DNA of 64,000 nucleotides. Source: Arthrobacter tumbae. Its GTDB lineage: Bacteria > Actinomycetota > Actinomycetes > Actinomycetales > Micrococcaceae. The notes beneath the pieces were generated by a model, which saw nothing but the letters and a program-made list of their open reading frames with translations, was not told where the DNA came from and made no database searches. The stretch covers positions 1,302,001 through 1,366,000 of the forward strand of contig NZ_JAFBCC010000001.1 of the NCBI RefSeq assembly GCF_016907495.1, written 5' to 3'. A program made the translations under genes and the position numbers. Positions 18,128 to 28,382 of the stretch are shown here, piece by piece; positions within the stretch are counted from its first letter, which is position 1; each line of letters opens with the position of its first letter.

Positions 18128-18889
18128 TTAGCGGTGCTCGGGGTTCTGCTGGTCCGGTGCACAGCCGGCGTCCCATTCGCTGCGCCGGTTCCCATACGCC
18201 GGAACGCCACCTGCAGCCCGCAACATCGCGGCGAGGTGCAGCAGGTTGTAGGTCATGAAAGTGGTGTTGCGGTTGGTGAAGTCGTTTTCCGGTCCGCCTG
18301 AACCGGGATCGAGGTAGGAGGGGCCCGGGCCGACTGCTCCGATCCAGCCGGCGTCGGCCTGCGGCGGGATGGTGTAGCCGAGGTGCTGCAGGCTGTAGAG
18401 CACATTCATTGCGCAGTGTTTGACTCCGTCCTCGTTGCCGGTAATCAGGGAGCCGCCCACGCGGCCGTAGTAGGCGTACTGGCCCTGCTCGTTGAGGATG
18501 CTGGAGCAGGCGTAAAGCCGTTCGATCACGCGTTTCATCACCGAACTGTTGTCACCCAGCCAGATGGGGCCAGCCAGAACCAGGATGTCCGCAGCCAGCA
18601 CGCGCTCGAAAATCACAGGCCAGGCATCAGTCTGCGAACCTTGCTCGGTCATATCAGGCCACACTCCGGTGGCGATGTCATGATCAACGGCCCGAATCTC
18701 GTCCACCTCGACCCCGTGGGCACGCATGATGCCGCTGCTACGGCGCACCAGTCCGTCAGTGTGGCTCTGTTCGGGAGAGCGCTTCAGGGTCGCGTTGATG
18801 AAGAGGGCCCGCAGTCCGGCAAAGGACGGCCGTTCGGTGTGATCTGCATCCGCCGTCGCGGCGGGCCCGGTACTGTCAGTCTCAGTCAT
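18128..18889 (-). CDS. Flavodoxin-family / NAD(P)H-dependent oxidoreductase
   Basis: 253 aa flavodoxin-like FMN protein. It has ALFINATLKRSPEQSHT (phosphate-binding loop region), LAGPIWLGDNSSVMKRVIER (isoalloxazine loop) and YYGRVGGSLITGNEDG, typical of WrbA/NADPH:quinone-type reductases. Start at ATG 18889 (MTETDSTG), which overlaps the stop of the DUF4260 gene (ATGACTGA). Third enzyme of a tightly coupled operon; it probably reduces a quinone or other small electron acceptor. Exact substrate unknown. Confidence 0.82.
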   Translation of the reverse strand: MTETDSTGPAATADADHTERPSFAGLRALFINATLKRSPEQSHTDGLVRRSSGIMRAHGVEVDEIRAVDHDIATGVWPDMTEQGSQTDAWPVIFERVLAADILVLAGPIWLGDNSSVMKRVIERLYACSSILNEQGQYAYYGRVGGSLITGNEDGVKHCAMNVLYSLQHLGYTIPPQADAGWIGAVGPGPSYLDPGSGGPENDFTNRNTTFMTYNLLHLAAMLRAAGGVPAYGNRRSEWDAGCAPDQQNPEHR

Positions 18890-19316
18890 TGATCGGGCTC
18901 TTTTCACGGCTAGTCATCGGAACAGGTGGTCGGTCGGCATCGATCGGCTTCCGACCGATCCGCCCGAGGTGCGTGTGCGTGAAGTCCTCCAGCTTGAGTC
19001 CGTAGCCGAGCGCCCGATCAACAGCGACGTGAAAAGCCCAGCATGCAGCGAGGAGCGCAAGCCAGGTCGCCTGACGACCGCCGAGCAGAAGGGCGAAATA
19101 AAGCGACAGCACGAGTGCCGGGCCAGTGTAGTTGTGCATCAGATTGTAGGTGACTGCACCAGCCCGGGAGCTGCGCAAATAGCCCAGGGCTGACAGGTCG
19201 AACAGGAGAAACGCGGCGAAAAGCAGCCACCAAGGCTGACTGTAAGCGATGACCGCGATCATGATCGACGACGCAATCGCCGCATTCTCTACCCGTTGGA
19301 TCGTCGTGGTTTTCAT
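18882..19316 (-). CDS. DUF4260 family membrane protein
   Basis: 144 aa, about four membrane helices. Family landmarks are YNLMHNYTGPALVLSLYFAL, AFHVAVDRALGYGLK and FTHTHLGRIG. Function unknown; several charged or His residues lie at the membrane edge. Its ATG overlaps the stop of the 70-aa membrane gene upstream (ATGA), and its own stop overlaps the flavodoxin start. Confidence 0.82.
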   Translation of the reverse strand: MKTTTIQRVENAAIASSIMIAVIAYSQPWWLLFAAFLLFDLSALGYLRSSRAGAVTYNLMHNYTGPALVLSLYFALLLGGRQATWLALLAACWAFHVAVDRALGYGLKLEDFTHTHLGRIGRKPIDADRPPVPMTSREKSPIND

Positions 19317-19525
19317 GCTGCCTTCTCCTGCTGCTTCCTACTGCATCGTCTCGTTATTTGCCACACGGCGCTAGCGACCGCCAGCCCGAGGCCTGTCGTA
19401 CCGAGCAAAACCGCAACGACGGCGAGATACTCCGTGGGAAGAACGGCGTCGAATTCGAGGGGGGCTCGCGTAAGCACGGCGACCGCCAGCAACACCAAGC
19501 CCAGCCCGGGCGGGATTTCCCCCAT
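19313..19525 (-). CDS. Small two-helix membrane protein
   Basis: 70 aa starting MGEIPPGLGLVLLAVAVLT at ATG 19525, four bases after the stop of the upstream export gene. Two hydrophobic helices (about 6-19 and 33-55) are followed by a basic tail, ITRRCSRKQQEK. The stop overlaps the DUF4260 start (ATGA). The exact junctions on both sides are the main evidence that this short frame is real. No family recognised. Confidence 0.65.
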   Translation of the reverse strand: MGEIPPGLGLVLLAVAVLTRAPLEFDAVLPTEYLAVVAVLLGTTGLGLAVASAVWQITRRCSRKQQEKAA

Positions 19526-19529
19526 GGGA

Positions 19530-20111
19530 TCAGGCCATTGTGACGACTTGGAGTGCAAGCAGGACCGAGACCGTGGCGATGGTGGTCCACAGCGCGATCG
19601 CAATGGCCTGCCACAGCAGAACCCATCCGCGCGGAGTGCCGCCGGCCACCAGGATCGCCGAAGTGAACTGCGTGGGGATGGCGAGCGGCCCGAGGAGGCT
19701 CGCGCCTGGTACGCCGAAGCGAACAAGCCACCTTTCGAAGCGCTTCCGACCCTTGGAGTCGGGCTTGGCTGGTGCCTGCTGTTCGGCAGCCGCGGCGCCG
19801 CCGCCAGCGGACCCTGCGACGGCAGTTGTCCCCATGGTCGCGCCGACCCTGTCGGAGCGGCGGTTCACGACGGCGGTGCGCGCCTGTGATGTAAGAAGCA
19901 CCACGAGGAGTACGCAGATGAAGTTTCCAGCAGCCGCGGCTACTGCCGCAACGACGGGGTTGACGCCACCGACGATGCCGATGATGGACGCGCCCTCGCC
20001 CTCGATGAAGGGGACGGCGCCGGCCAGCATCACGATCAGCGGCTGAATCAATTCGGGCACCTGGGCCACGAATTCTCGGAAGTTATTGACGAGTTCCTCG
20101 ATGGGATTCAT
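19530..20111 (-). CDS. Small multidrug export-type membrane protein
   Basis: 193 aa. It begins MNPIEELVNNFREFVAQVPE, then shows MLAGAVPFIEGEGASIIG, the conserved acidic membrane motif of the putative small multidrug export family (Sm_multidrug_ex). An Ala/Gly-rich cytoplasmic linker (about 95-118) separates the first helices from a C-terminal pair beginning FGVPGASLLGPLAIPTQF. AAGGAG precedes the ATG. First gene of the coupled operon export-70 aa-DUF4260-flavodoxin. The family name is historical; transport has not been shown. Confidence 0.75.
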   Translation of the reverse strand: MNPIEELVNNFREFVAQVPELIQPLIVMLAGAVPFIEGEGASIIGIVGGVNPVVAAVAAAAGNFICVLLVVLLTSQARTAVVNRRSDRVGATMGTTAVAGSAGGGAAAAEQQAPAKPDSKGRKRFERWLVRFGVPGASLLGPLAIPTQFTSAILVAGGTPRGWVLLWQAIAIALWTTIATVSVLLALQVVTMA

Positions 20112-20154
20112 CTAAGGCTCCTTGCTAATGTGGGTGACATTCGTCGCGCCACGG

Positions 20155-20176
20155 GGGTTTTTCTCAGTAGAAACCC
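20155..20176 (-). terminator. Short hairpin after merR gene
   Basis: GGGTTT and AAACCC are inverted around a 10-nt loop, six bases past the merR stop and about 45 bases before the next start. The stem is short, so it could instead be a regulator site for the operon at 20111. Confidence 0.35.
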
Positions 20177-20181
20177 TGTCC

Positions 20182-20973
20182 TTAGAACGGGGTCAAGTTG
20201 AGCAGCGACAAAGCTTCAGCGGAGGCTTCAGCATTGACGCCGCCGGCGCGTAACTGCTCTTGTGCGAGCATGCCCGCACGGGTGAGGACGTCGAGTTGAG
20301 CGGAGTTGTACAGTTCGACCACTGCCTCGATAAACGTTTCCTGCGTGACGTGTTCACTTTTCGACAGGTGGCGTGCCGGGTCCTGCAGCCATGGGTACTC
20401 GATCAGGTTCTTCACAAGAGTCGGCGCGAGCCGCTCCGCAAGTCGCTGCCGGGTCGCGTCGTCAGCCTCAGTCGGAAGTGCGTTGATTTCTTCCCCGACC
20501 ACGCCGGCCTCGGCGTCGACTTCCACCATGCGCCGTAGGTCCGCCATGGCGTCCTCGTCATACAACTGCGTATAGATGTGGATGATGGAGCTGTCTGAGT
20601 CGGAAAGGTGCGAAGCGATCGACGCGAATCCCGCAGGGGCGTCAGCGGGAGAGTTTTCGCGCAGGATCGCGGCGATGTCGGCCCGTGCCCGACGCAAACG
20701 CTCCATGCCGGCCGCGAGCTCAGCATCCAGCTCGCGCAACGCATCCGGTGTGCCCTCGCCGCCTGTGCTGACCTCCCCGATCCGGGAGAGCGGAACACCC
20801 AATTCCGCAAGTCTCCGAATCCTCAGCAGCCGCACGAGGTCCCTCACACCGTACTGCTTGTATCCGTTGTACCTGCGCTCAGGTTGGCCCATCAGCTTGA
20901 GTCGGTGATAGTGGCGGATTGTGTTCACGGTTGTGCCGGCCAAATCGGCCAATTCACGAGTACTCCACGCCAT
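20182..20973 (-). CDS. MerR-family transcriptional regulator
   Basis: 263 aa. The MerR winged helix is N-terminal (STRELADLAGTTVNTIRHYH, then RRYNGYKQYGVRDLVRLLRI), followed by a dimerisation helix (RELDAELAAGMERLRRARAD) and a ~150-residue effector domain. AAGGAG precedes ATG 20973. It lies upstream of, and on the same strand as, the export-DUF4260-flavodoxin operon (70-nt gap), and is its most likely regulator. The effector is unknown. Confidence 0.88.
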   Translation of the reverse strand: MAWSTRELADLAGTTVNTIRHYHRLKLMGQPERRYNGYKQYGVRDLVRLLRIRRLAELGVPLSRIGEVSTGGEGTPDALRELDAELAAGMERLRRARADIAAILRENSPADAPAGFASIASHLSDSDSSIIHIYTQLYDEDAMADLRRMVEVDAEAGVVGEEINALPTEADDATRQRLAERLAPTLVKNLIEYPWLQDPARHLSKSEHVTQETFIEAVVELYNSAQLDVLTRAGMLAQEQLRAGGVNAEASAEALSLLNLTPF

Positions 20974-21037
20974 GGGTTACTCCTTCGGTGACGGCGATCG
21001 CGCTCTTTGTCTGCCGGTGGCACGAGCGCTCCTGCGG

Positions 21038-21915
21038 CTAACTCGTTGAGATCGTCTGCTGTTGGGTCTGCCATTCACGGACGATGTGGACGACTTGGTC
21101 CAGGTGCGATTCGAGTAGGAAGTGTCCGCCGTCGAGGAGCTCGACCCGTGCGGCAGCGACATCGCGGCGGAACGCTTCGGCCCCGGCAGCCGAGAAGATC
21201 TCATCGTTTCGTCCCCACACGGCAAGGACCGGGATCTGGGATGCACCGAGCCAGTCCTGAATCGCGGGGTAGAGCCGCCTGTTCGTGACGTAATCGGCAA
21301 ACAGGTCTAGTTGAGCCCGGTCAGTCCCGGGTCGGTTCAGCAACGCAAGGTCATGCTCCCACGCATCAGGGTCGATAGTCGTTACGTCGGGGACGCCGTG
21401 CGTGTACTGCCATTCGACCGCCCCTCGTTCGAGCGCCGGCCGTAAAGCCGCCTCGTTGGACTCCGAACGATCAGCAGCGTAGGCCCAAATCGGATCCCAG
21501 AAGGCCTGGACAAATCCTTCCTCATACGCGTTTCCGTTCTGGGAGATCACACCTTCGAGGGCGCCCGGTTCTGCAAGTGCCAATCGCCATGCGATCGGGG
21601 CGCCGTAGTCCTGCACATACACGGTGTAGGTGGTGATGTTCAGGGTCCTGAGGAATCCGCGGGTGACCTCTGCCAGGGCATCGAAGGTATACGCGAAATC
21701 ATCGGCAGAGGGTGCGGATGAGCGTCCGAAGCCTATGTGATCCGGCGCGAGGACCCGGTACGTTTCCGCCAGCGCCGGAATGAGGTGCCGGAACATGTGC
21801 GAACTCGTGGGGTACCCATGGAGCAGCACGAGCACCGGGGCATGCTCTGGTCCGGATTCACGATAGAAGACGTCGAGGCCGTCGACGGTCACTGCGCGAT
21901 GGTGGACGGTAGGCA

Positions 21916-21916
<1 letters not shown>
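21038..21916 (-). CDS. Alpha/beta hydrolase, haloalkane dehalogenase/epoxide hydrolase-like
   Basis: 292 aa. Oxyanion motif HGYPTSSHMF near residue 33, and nucleophile Asp103 in YVQDYGAPIAW: an aspartate where esterases have serine, which points to the epoxide hydrolase/haloalkane dehalogenase branch. A cap domain follows, and the catalytic His is in DGGHFLLESH. Cytoplasmic. The ATG overlaps the stop of the 80-aa ORF upstream (TAATG). The true substrate cannot be told from sequence. Confidence 0.88.
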
Positions 21917-23093
<1,177 letters not shown>

Positions 23094-23199
23094 TCAGTTC
23101 GGCTTTTTCGGCGATCCGCGGTTCGCACCGCAAGATCAGGCTCGCATTGGAACCAGTCAGTACGCGTCGGTGAAAGCCACCTAGACCGGCATCCATAGC

Positions 23200-23227
23200 C
23201 ACCGTGTTGCAGCGCGGCAACACGGTG
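23200..23227 (-). terminator. Hairpin terminator after aldo/keto reductase gene
   Basis: An 11-bp perfect stem (CACCGTGTTGC/GCAACACGGTG) with a 6-nt loop begins about 21 bases past the reductase stop. No U-run, as is common in high-GC actinobacteria. Confidence 0.6.
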
Positions 23228-23248
23228 ACTACTGCTGGCCGTCATGTT

Positions 23249-24268
23249 TCACCGGCGCCGCAACGCTACGTCCAGCAGTGCTGGAGCGGCGTCATTCTTC
23301 TCGTGCGCAGCCAGGTCCGTGCCAGGCACGACGATCCCGTCGATCGCATCGAGCACATCGGTCGCCAGCACTATCTCAGCGGCCGCAAGCTGCGAGGCGA
23401 GGTGGTCGATCGTGCGCGGTCCGATCAGAGCACTGGTTACCCCTGGGTGGGCGGCGACGAACCCCAGCGCCAGCTGAATGAGAGTCAGATCTGATTCCTC
23501 AGCGAGGGCCGCGAGTTTCTCGACGGCGTCCATCCGCGCCTGGTTCCCGGGGTCAGCGAGGTCGAAACGCTGCGGCATGAACGCTGCACGGTTGGTGGTC
23601 ACTTCCCGGTCACGGCGCACCGCACCGGAGAGCCACCCCGAAGCCAGTGGACTCCACACCATCACGCCGAGTCCATACTCCTGAGCCACGGGCAGCACAT
23701 CACGCTCCACGCCGCGCTGCAGGATCGAATAGCTGGGCTGCTCGGTGACGAACCGACCTATCCCGGCCTTGGTAGCCGCCCACTGGGCCTGAACCAAGCG
23801 GTGGGCCGGATACGTAGAGGTTCCGAAGTGACGGATCTTCCCGGCCCGCTGCAGATCCGACAGCGCCGAGAGGGTCTCCTCGTCGCTCGTGGCCGGATCC
23901 CACCGGTGGATCTGGAATAGGTCGACATAGTCGACACCCAGCCTGCGCAGGCTGCCCTCAAGTGCCGCAGTGAGCCATCGCCGCGACGCTCCCTTCTGCC
24001 CGATCCTGTCGCTCATTGGCAGCCCGGCCTTGGTCGCCAGCACGACCTCGTCCCGGCGTCCGACGAGGGCTTTACCGAGCAGTTCCTCGGATTCCCCGCC
24101 GCTGTATACGTCGGCCGTGTCAACCATATTGATCCCGGCATCCAGTGCAGTGCCGACGAGCGCGTCGACCTCGGCCTGCGTTGTTCCGCCGATTCTTCCG
24201 AAGTTCATCGTGCCCAGGGCCAGGCGGCTCACCTGGATGCCTGTGTGTCCGAGGGTGCTGTACTGCAT
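23249..24268 (-). CDS. Aldo/keto reductase
   Basis: 339 aa NADPH-dependent (alpha/beta)8 reductase of the YajO/Tas type. It starts MQYSTLGHTGIQVSRLALGT. The catalytic Asp50 and Tyr55 are in VDTADVYSGG, Lys in LATKAG, and His in FQIHRWD. Start at ATG 24268, with AGGAG nine bases upstream, rather than 24316. Divergent from a TetR regulator; a palindrome with TCCGT/ACGGA arms sits between them. Substrate unknown. Confidence 0.92.
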   Translation of the reverse strand: MQYSTLGHTGIQVSRLALGTMNFGRIGGTTQAEVDALVGTALDAGINMVDTADVYSGGESEELLGKALVGRRDEVVLATKAGLPMSDRIGQKGASRRWLTAALEGSLRRLGVDYVDLFQIHRWDPATSDEETLSALSDLQRAGKIRHFGTSTYPAHRLVQAQWAATKAGIGRFVTEQPSYSILQRGVERDVLPVAQEYGLGVMVWSPLASGWLSGAVRRDREVTTNRAAFMPQRFDLADPGNQARMDAVEKLAALAEESDLTLIQLALGFVAAHPGVTSALIGPRTIDHLASQLAAAEIVLATDVLDAIDGIVVPGTDLAAHEKNDAAPALLDVALRRR

Positions 24269-24333
24269 AGCGTTCTCCTGTCGTGATGTTGTGTGGCGCA
24301 GCGCCCGATCTGGCAAGATTGAACCGGAGCAGC

Positions 24334-24354
24334 GCTCCGTTAAAGATACGGAGC
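24334..24354. promoter_or_regulatory. Candidate TetR operator
   Basis: Arms GCTCCGT (24334) and ACGGAGC (24348-24354) around a 7-nt spacer, between the divergent aldo/keto reductase and TetR genes. A third TCCGT half-site follows at 24359. Confidence 0.6.
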
Positions 24355-24385
24355 GTTGTTCCGTTTAGCAAGGAGGAGCCCCGCC

Positions 24386-24976
24386 ATGCCAAGCGCCACT
24401 GAACCCGGCCGCTCAAAGACCGCGCCCCCAGCCCGTACGCGGCGGTCTGACGCCCGCCGCAACGAGCAGGTCCTACTCGGGGCCGCGGCGCGGATATTCG
24501 CGGAGTCGGGCATTGATGCCCCGGTACGGCTCATCGCGGCAGAGGCCGGCGTGGGAATGGGGACCATCTACCGCCATTTCCCTTCGCGTTCCGAGCTGAT
24601 CGCCGCCGTCTACCGTCATCAGGTCGACGCGTGCGTCGACCTCGGGGAGACGCTGCTCAAGGACGGCTCACAGCCGTTCGCGGCACTGGCCGAGTGGTTC
24701 GACGCCTTCGTTGACTTCCTTGCAACCAAACACGGGCTCGCAACCGTCCGCACCCAGGACGAGTCGACCGGCAGTCTGCATGACTACTTCCTCGACCGGC
24801 TCGTGCCGATCTGCGACCGCCTCCTCGATGCCGCGCGCGCAAATGGCGAAATCAGCGCCAAAGTTACCGGGTATGAGTTGATGCGCGGCGTCGGCAATCT
24901 CTGCCTTTTAGCAGGAGATGATGGTCGCTACGACCCACGCAAGCTCACCCATTTGCTCCTGGCCGGCACCCGCTGA
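24386..24976 (+). CDS. TetR-family transcriptional regulator
   Basis: 196 aa. HTH visible as ESGIDAPVRLIAAEAGVGMG then TIYRHFPSRSELIAAVYRHQ, followed by the helical ligand domain. Start at ATG 24386 (MPSATEPG), which follows AAGGAGGAG; the open frame to 24356 crosses the operator. It is divergent from the aldo/keto reductase and probably represses it and itself. Confidence 0.9.
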   Translation: MPSATEPGRSKTAPPARTRRSDARRNEQVLLGAAARIFAESGIDAPVRLIAAEAGVGMGTIYRHFPSRSELIAAVYRHQVDACVDLGETLLKDGSQPFAALAEWFDAFVDFLATKHGLATVRTQDESTGSLHDYFLDRLVPICDRLLDAARANGEISAKVTGYELMRGVGNLCLLAGDDGRYDPRKLTHLLLAGTR

Positions 24977-25086
24977 CAAAAACCATTCGCCCGCGGTGAG
25001 GCTACTGCTTGGCAGGCCTCGTTCGCGTCGGTGACAATTACCTAGTAAACCTAGTATTTCGACGACAGACCCAGGCGGGAGCGAAT

Positions 25087-27840
25087 TTGACGCAGCTCTT
25101 GGGTCGCCGCGCAGAGCGCGAGGCGATAGAACTACTGCTGGCCCAGGCACAGGCCGGACGCAGCGGCTCGGTTGTGGTGCGTGGCGAAGCGGGAATCGGG
25201 AAGACAGCGCTGCTGGAGCACGCACGCAAAGCAGCGGCCCCACTAGGGTTCCGGGTGGAGACGTCAGTCGGAGTGGAATCCGAATCGCAGTTCGCATTCG
25301 CGGCCTTGCACCAGCTCTGCACGCCCCTGCTGGACCGCGCGAGTGTACTGCCCGACCCGCAACAAGCCGCCTTGAGCGTGGCCTTCGGGCTCCGCGAAGG
25401 TGACGCGCCGGACCGGTTTCTGGTCGGTCTGGCTGTTCTTAATCTGCTGGCCGAGATCGCCGACGAGAGTCCTTTACTGTGTCTCATCGACGATGCGCAG
25501 TGGCTGGACTCGGCGTCCGCACAGGTACTGACATTTGTGGCGCGGCGGGTGGCGGCCGAGCGGGTCCTGCTGGTTTTCTCGGTGCGCGACTCCAGCGACA
25601 GTGACATCGGGGAGGTGGTTGACCCGTGCGCCGGATTACCGGAGCTGCGCTTGGAGGGGTTGGGCGAAGGCGACGCTCGGACGTTACTGACCGCCGCGTT
25701 CCGCGCCCCGCTGGATGACGAGGTGAGTGACCGGATCATCGCAGAAGCCCGCGGTAATCCTCTGGCCCTGCTTGAGCTTCCACAGGGAGCGCACGCAGCA
25801 CAGTTGGCTGGCGGCTTCGAACTGCCGGGAGCGTTGAGCATCCCGCGCCGCATCGAGAACAGCTTCAAGAGCCGCTCGGGCAGCCTGCCCGCCGAAACCC
25901 AGCTGCTTTTGCTGGTGGCCGCGGCGGAGCCGACCGGCGATGCGGCGCTGCTGTGGCGCGCAGCCGCGAAGCTGGAGATCCCCCGCGAGGTAGCGGCGCA
26001 GGCGGAGGCCGCCGAGCTGCTCCAGATCGACGCCAGGGTGACGTTCCGCCATCCACTGGTGCGCTCGGCTATCTACAAAGCCGCGACACCACCCGATCGC
26101 CGCCGGGCCCACCACGCATTGGCCGTCGCAACCGACCCGCAGCTGGACCCCGACCGGCGCGCCTGGCACCGGGCACAGGCGGTGATAGGCGCCGACGAGG
26201 AAGTCGCCGCGGAGCTGGAACGCTCCGCCGACCGGGCGCGCGCCCGCGGGGGATTGGCGGCAGGAGCCGCCTTCCTGCAGCAAGCGGCCGAGCTGACGCC
26301 GGACCCCTCTCAGCGAGTGAGACGGGCGCTGGAAGCCGCACACGCCAAGCACGGGGCCGGCGCGTCCGAGGACGCCTTGAAGCTGCTGTCGATAGCGGCG
26401 GGCGGGCCGTTGGACGCACTTCAGGACGCCCGCCTGAAGCTGCTACGCGCCCAGATCGCATTCCACCTGACGCGAGACGAAGCGGCACCAACGATGCTCC
26501 TTGATGCCGCAAAAACATTTGCCCCGCTCGACGCAGCACTGGCCCGTGAAACTTACCTACACGCTCTGGACGCGGCGATCATCAATGGCGGCGCCGCTGG
26601 GGCCGGTATTGCCAAGGTAGCGCTTGCCACTTCCGCCCTCGGGGTTGCGCCGCGACCGGTGGACCTGCTCCTGGAGGGGCTCGCGACGACCGTGGCCCGG
26701 GGATATGCGGCAGGAGTGCCCAGCTTGAGGCTCGCACTTAAAGCGTTGCTTGATTGTGCTCGCGTGGAAGGCGTGCAGCACTATCAAAGCAGGCCGTGGC
26801 TCTGGCTGGCCGGGCGAGTAGCTGTGGGTATCCTCGACGACGATCTTGCCCACGAACTTGCCGACTGCAACGTACGTTTGGGCCGTGCCGCCGGCGCGCT
26901 GGCCGGACTCCCAGCCGCTCTGAGCTTCCAGGCCAACGTCCTGATCATCAGCGGTCAGCTCGCCCGGGCCGGCGAGCTGGCTGCCGAGGCGACGGCGATT
27001 ACGGAGTCGACCGGTGGCGTTCATTTGCGCCATGCTCAGGTCATCCTGGCCGCCTGGCGTGGCGACCGGGCCACGGCAACCGAACTGAACAACCTCACGT
27101 TTCGGGATGTCAGCTACCCGGAGGAGGGCACGGAGGTTGCTCTGGCCCAATACGCGACAGCTGTACTCCACAATGGCCTCGGCAACTACTTGGCCGCGAA
27201 GCAAGCTGCCGAAAGGGCGTGCGAATCAGTCGAGCTCTCGCTCAGCACCGTCGGCCTCCCCGAGCTCGTTGAGGCATCCGTCCGCGCCGGCGACCCCCAA
27301 GGGGCCGCGCTCGCTCTCGAACGGTTGAGTTTGCGAACTCGTGCCTGCGGTACATCGTGGGCGCTGGGTTTGGAGGCACGTTCACGGGCCCTGACTACTA
27401 CTGGACCCGCTGCCGATGAACATTACCGCGAGGCAATCGAACGGCTCCGAGGCTGCCGAATAGCGACCGACGCGGCCCGCGCGCACCTCGTCTACGGTGA
27501 GTGGCTGCGTCGCGATGGCCGCCGTCAGGACGCCCGCGAACAGCTCCGCACTGCCCACCAGATGTTGTCGGACATGGGAGCGGGCGCCTTCGCTGCACGC
27601 GCCGCAAACGAGTTGCGGGCAACCGGGGAGCACCCGCGCAAACGCACCGCTCAACCTGCCGACGCGCTCACCGCCCACGAGCTGCACATCTCGCGGCTGG
27701 TAGGCACCGGTGCAACCTCCCGGGAGGTCGGTGCGCAATTGTTCCTGAGCCCGCGAACGATCGAAGCCCACCTGCGCAACATCTTCCGCAAACTTGGCAT
27801 TACCTCTCGTCGGCAGCTGAGGGAACTGCAACTTCCCTGA
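25087..27840 (+). CDS. Large ATP-binding LuxR-family (LAL) transcriptional regulator
   Basis: 917 aa. N-terminal STAND-type ATPase with Walker A GEAGIGKT (33-40) and Walker B LLCLIDDAQWLD; a long helical TPR-like middle region; C-terminal LuxR HTH (HISRLVGTGATSREVGAQLF, SPRTIEAHLRNIFRKLGI). Start set to TTG 25087 (MTQLLGRRAE), with GGGAG five bases upstream; TTG 25009 would add 26 residues without homology. Upstream, CCTAGTA occurs twice with a 2-nt spacer (25041-25056), a possible promoter or operator. LAL proteins are usually activators of neighbouring metabolic genes, but its target here is not evident. Confidence 0.9.
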   Translation: MTQLLGRRAEREAIELLLAQAQAGRSGSVVVRGEAGIGKTALLEHARKAAAPLGFRVETSVGVESESQFAFAALHQLCTPLLDRASVLPDPQQAALSVAFGLREGDAPDRFLVGLAVLNLLAEIADESPLLCLIDDAQWLDSASAQVLTFVARRVAAERVLLVFSVRDSSDSDIGEVVDPCAGLPELRLEGLGEGDARTLLTAAFRAPLDDEVSDRIIAEARGNPLALLELPQGAHAAQLAGGFELPGALSIPRRIENSFKSRSGSLPAETQLLLLVAAAEPTGDAALLWRAAAKLEIPREVAAQAEAAELLQIDARVTFRHPLVRSAIYKAATPPDRRRAHHALAVATDPQLDPDRRAWHRAQAVIGADEEVAAELERSADRARARGGLAAGAAFLQQAAELTPDPSQRVRRALEAAHAKHGAGASEDALKLLSIAAGGPLDALQDARLKLLRAQIAFHLTRDEAAPTMLLDAAKTFAPLDAALARETYLHALDAAIINGGAAGAGIAKVALATSALGVAPRPVDLLLEGLATTVARGYAAGVPSLRLALKALLDCARVEGVQHYQSRPWLWLAGRVAVGILDDDLAHELADCNVRLGRAAGALAGLPAALSFQANVLIISGQLARAGELAAEATAITESTGGVHLRHAQVILAAWRGDRATATELNNLTFRDVSYPEEGTEVALAQYATAVLHNGLGNYLAAKQAAERACESVELSLSTVGLPELVEASVRAGDPQGAALALERLSLRTRACGTSWALGLEARSRALTTTGPAADEHYREAIERLRGCRIATDAARAHLVYGEWLRRDGRRQDAREQLRTAHQMLSDMGAGAFAARAANELRATGEHPRKRTAQPADALTAHELHISRLVGTGATSREVGAQLFLSPRTIEAHLRNIFRKLGITSRRQLRELQLP

Positions 27841-27872
27841 CCCAGCCCGACGGCGAGAGACGCCGCGCCGCG

Positions 27873-28382
27873 TCAGGATGGTGGCCAGTGCAGAAGCGCC
27901 GCGTCGACAACACGCTGTAGCGCTGCGGGAGATGCTCCGGCGGTCGCCTGCACTGACACACCGTCGGCGATCGTTGTGAGGTATCGCGCGATCAAGTCAG
28001 CATCGGCGCCTGCCGGGAGATCGCCGTCGTCGGCGGCTTTCTGGAATCGCTCACGCAAGTCGGCCTGACTTTTGGCCCGCCACGATGTGAGGATGCCCTG
28101 CACGGCCTGCCCGGTGACTCCGACAGCGAGGGCTGCGCGTACGCCCAGGCAGCCGGTGGGTCGGCCAGGCTGGGTGCCAGCGCACACCGTACCTTCGAGA
28201 TATGACCGGGCGACCTCACGTGCGGTCGGAGCGTGCACCGACTCCCGCGCATATGCGCCCGGGCCGCGTTCGTAGCGCTGCAGGACCTTGAGGAACAACT
28301 CCTCCTTGTTACCGAATGCGGCATACATGCTCTTGCGGGAGATGCCCATTGCATCTGTGAGCATCACGAGGCTCGCCTCCTC
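27873..28382 (-). pseudogene. TetR-family regulator, N-terminally truncated
   Basis: The frame preserves most of a TetR protein: recognition helix LTDAMGISRKSMYAAFGNKE, then a ligand domain with TGCLGVRAALAVG and the C-terminal ALLHWPPS. The first ~25 residues (helix 1 and the start of helix 2) are absent: homology begins at EASLV around 28376, directly against the start of an SDR gene running the other way. No start codon lies at the right place; GTG 28367 would give a 164-aa product lacking part of the HTH. It probably does not bind DNA. Confidence 0.7.

Noticed and set aside
25041..25056. CCTAGTA direct repeat as a mobile-element footprint
   Set aside because: Only 7 bp long with a 2-nt gap and no flanking element; kept only as a possible promoter feature of the LAL regulator.
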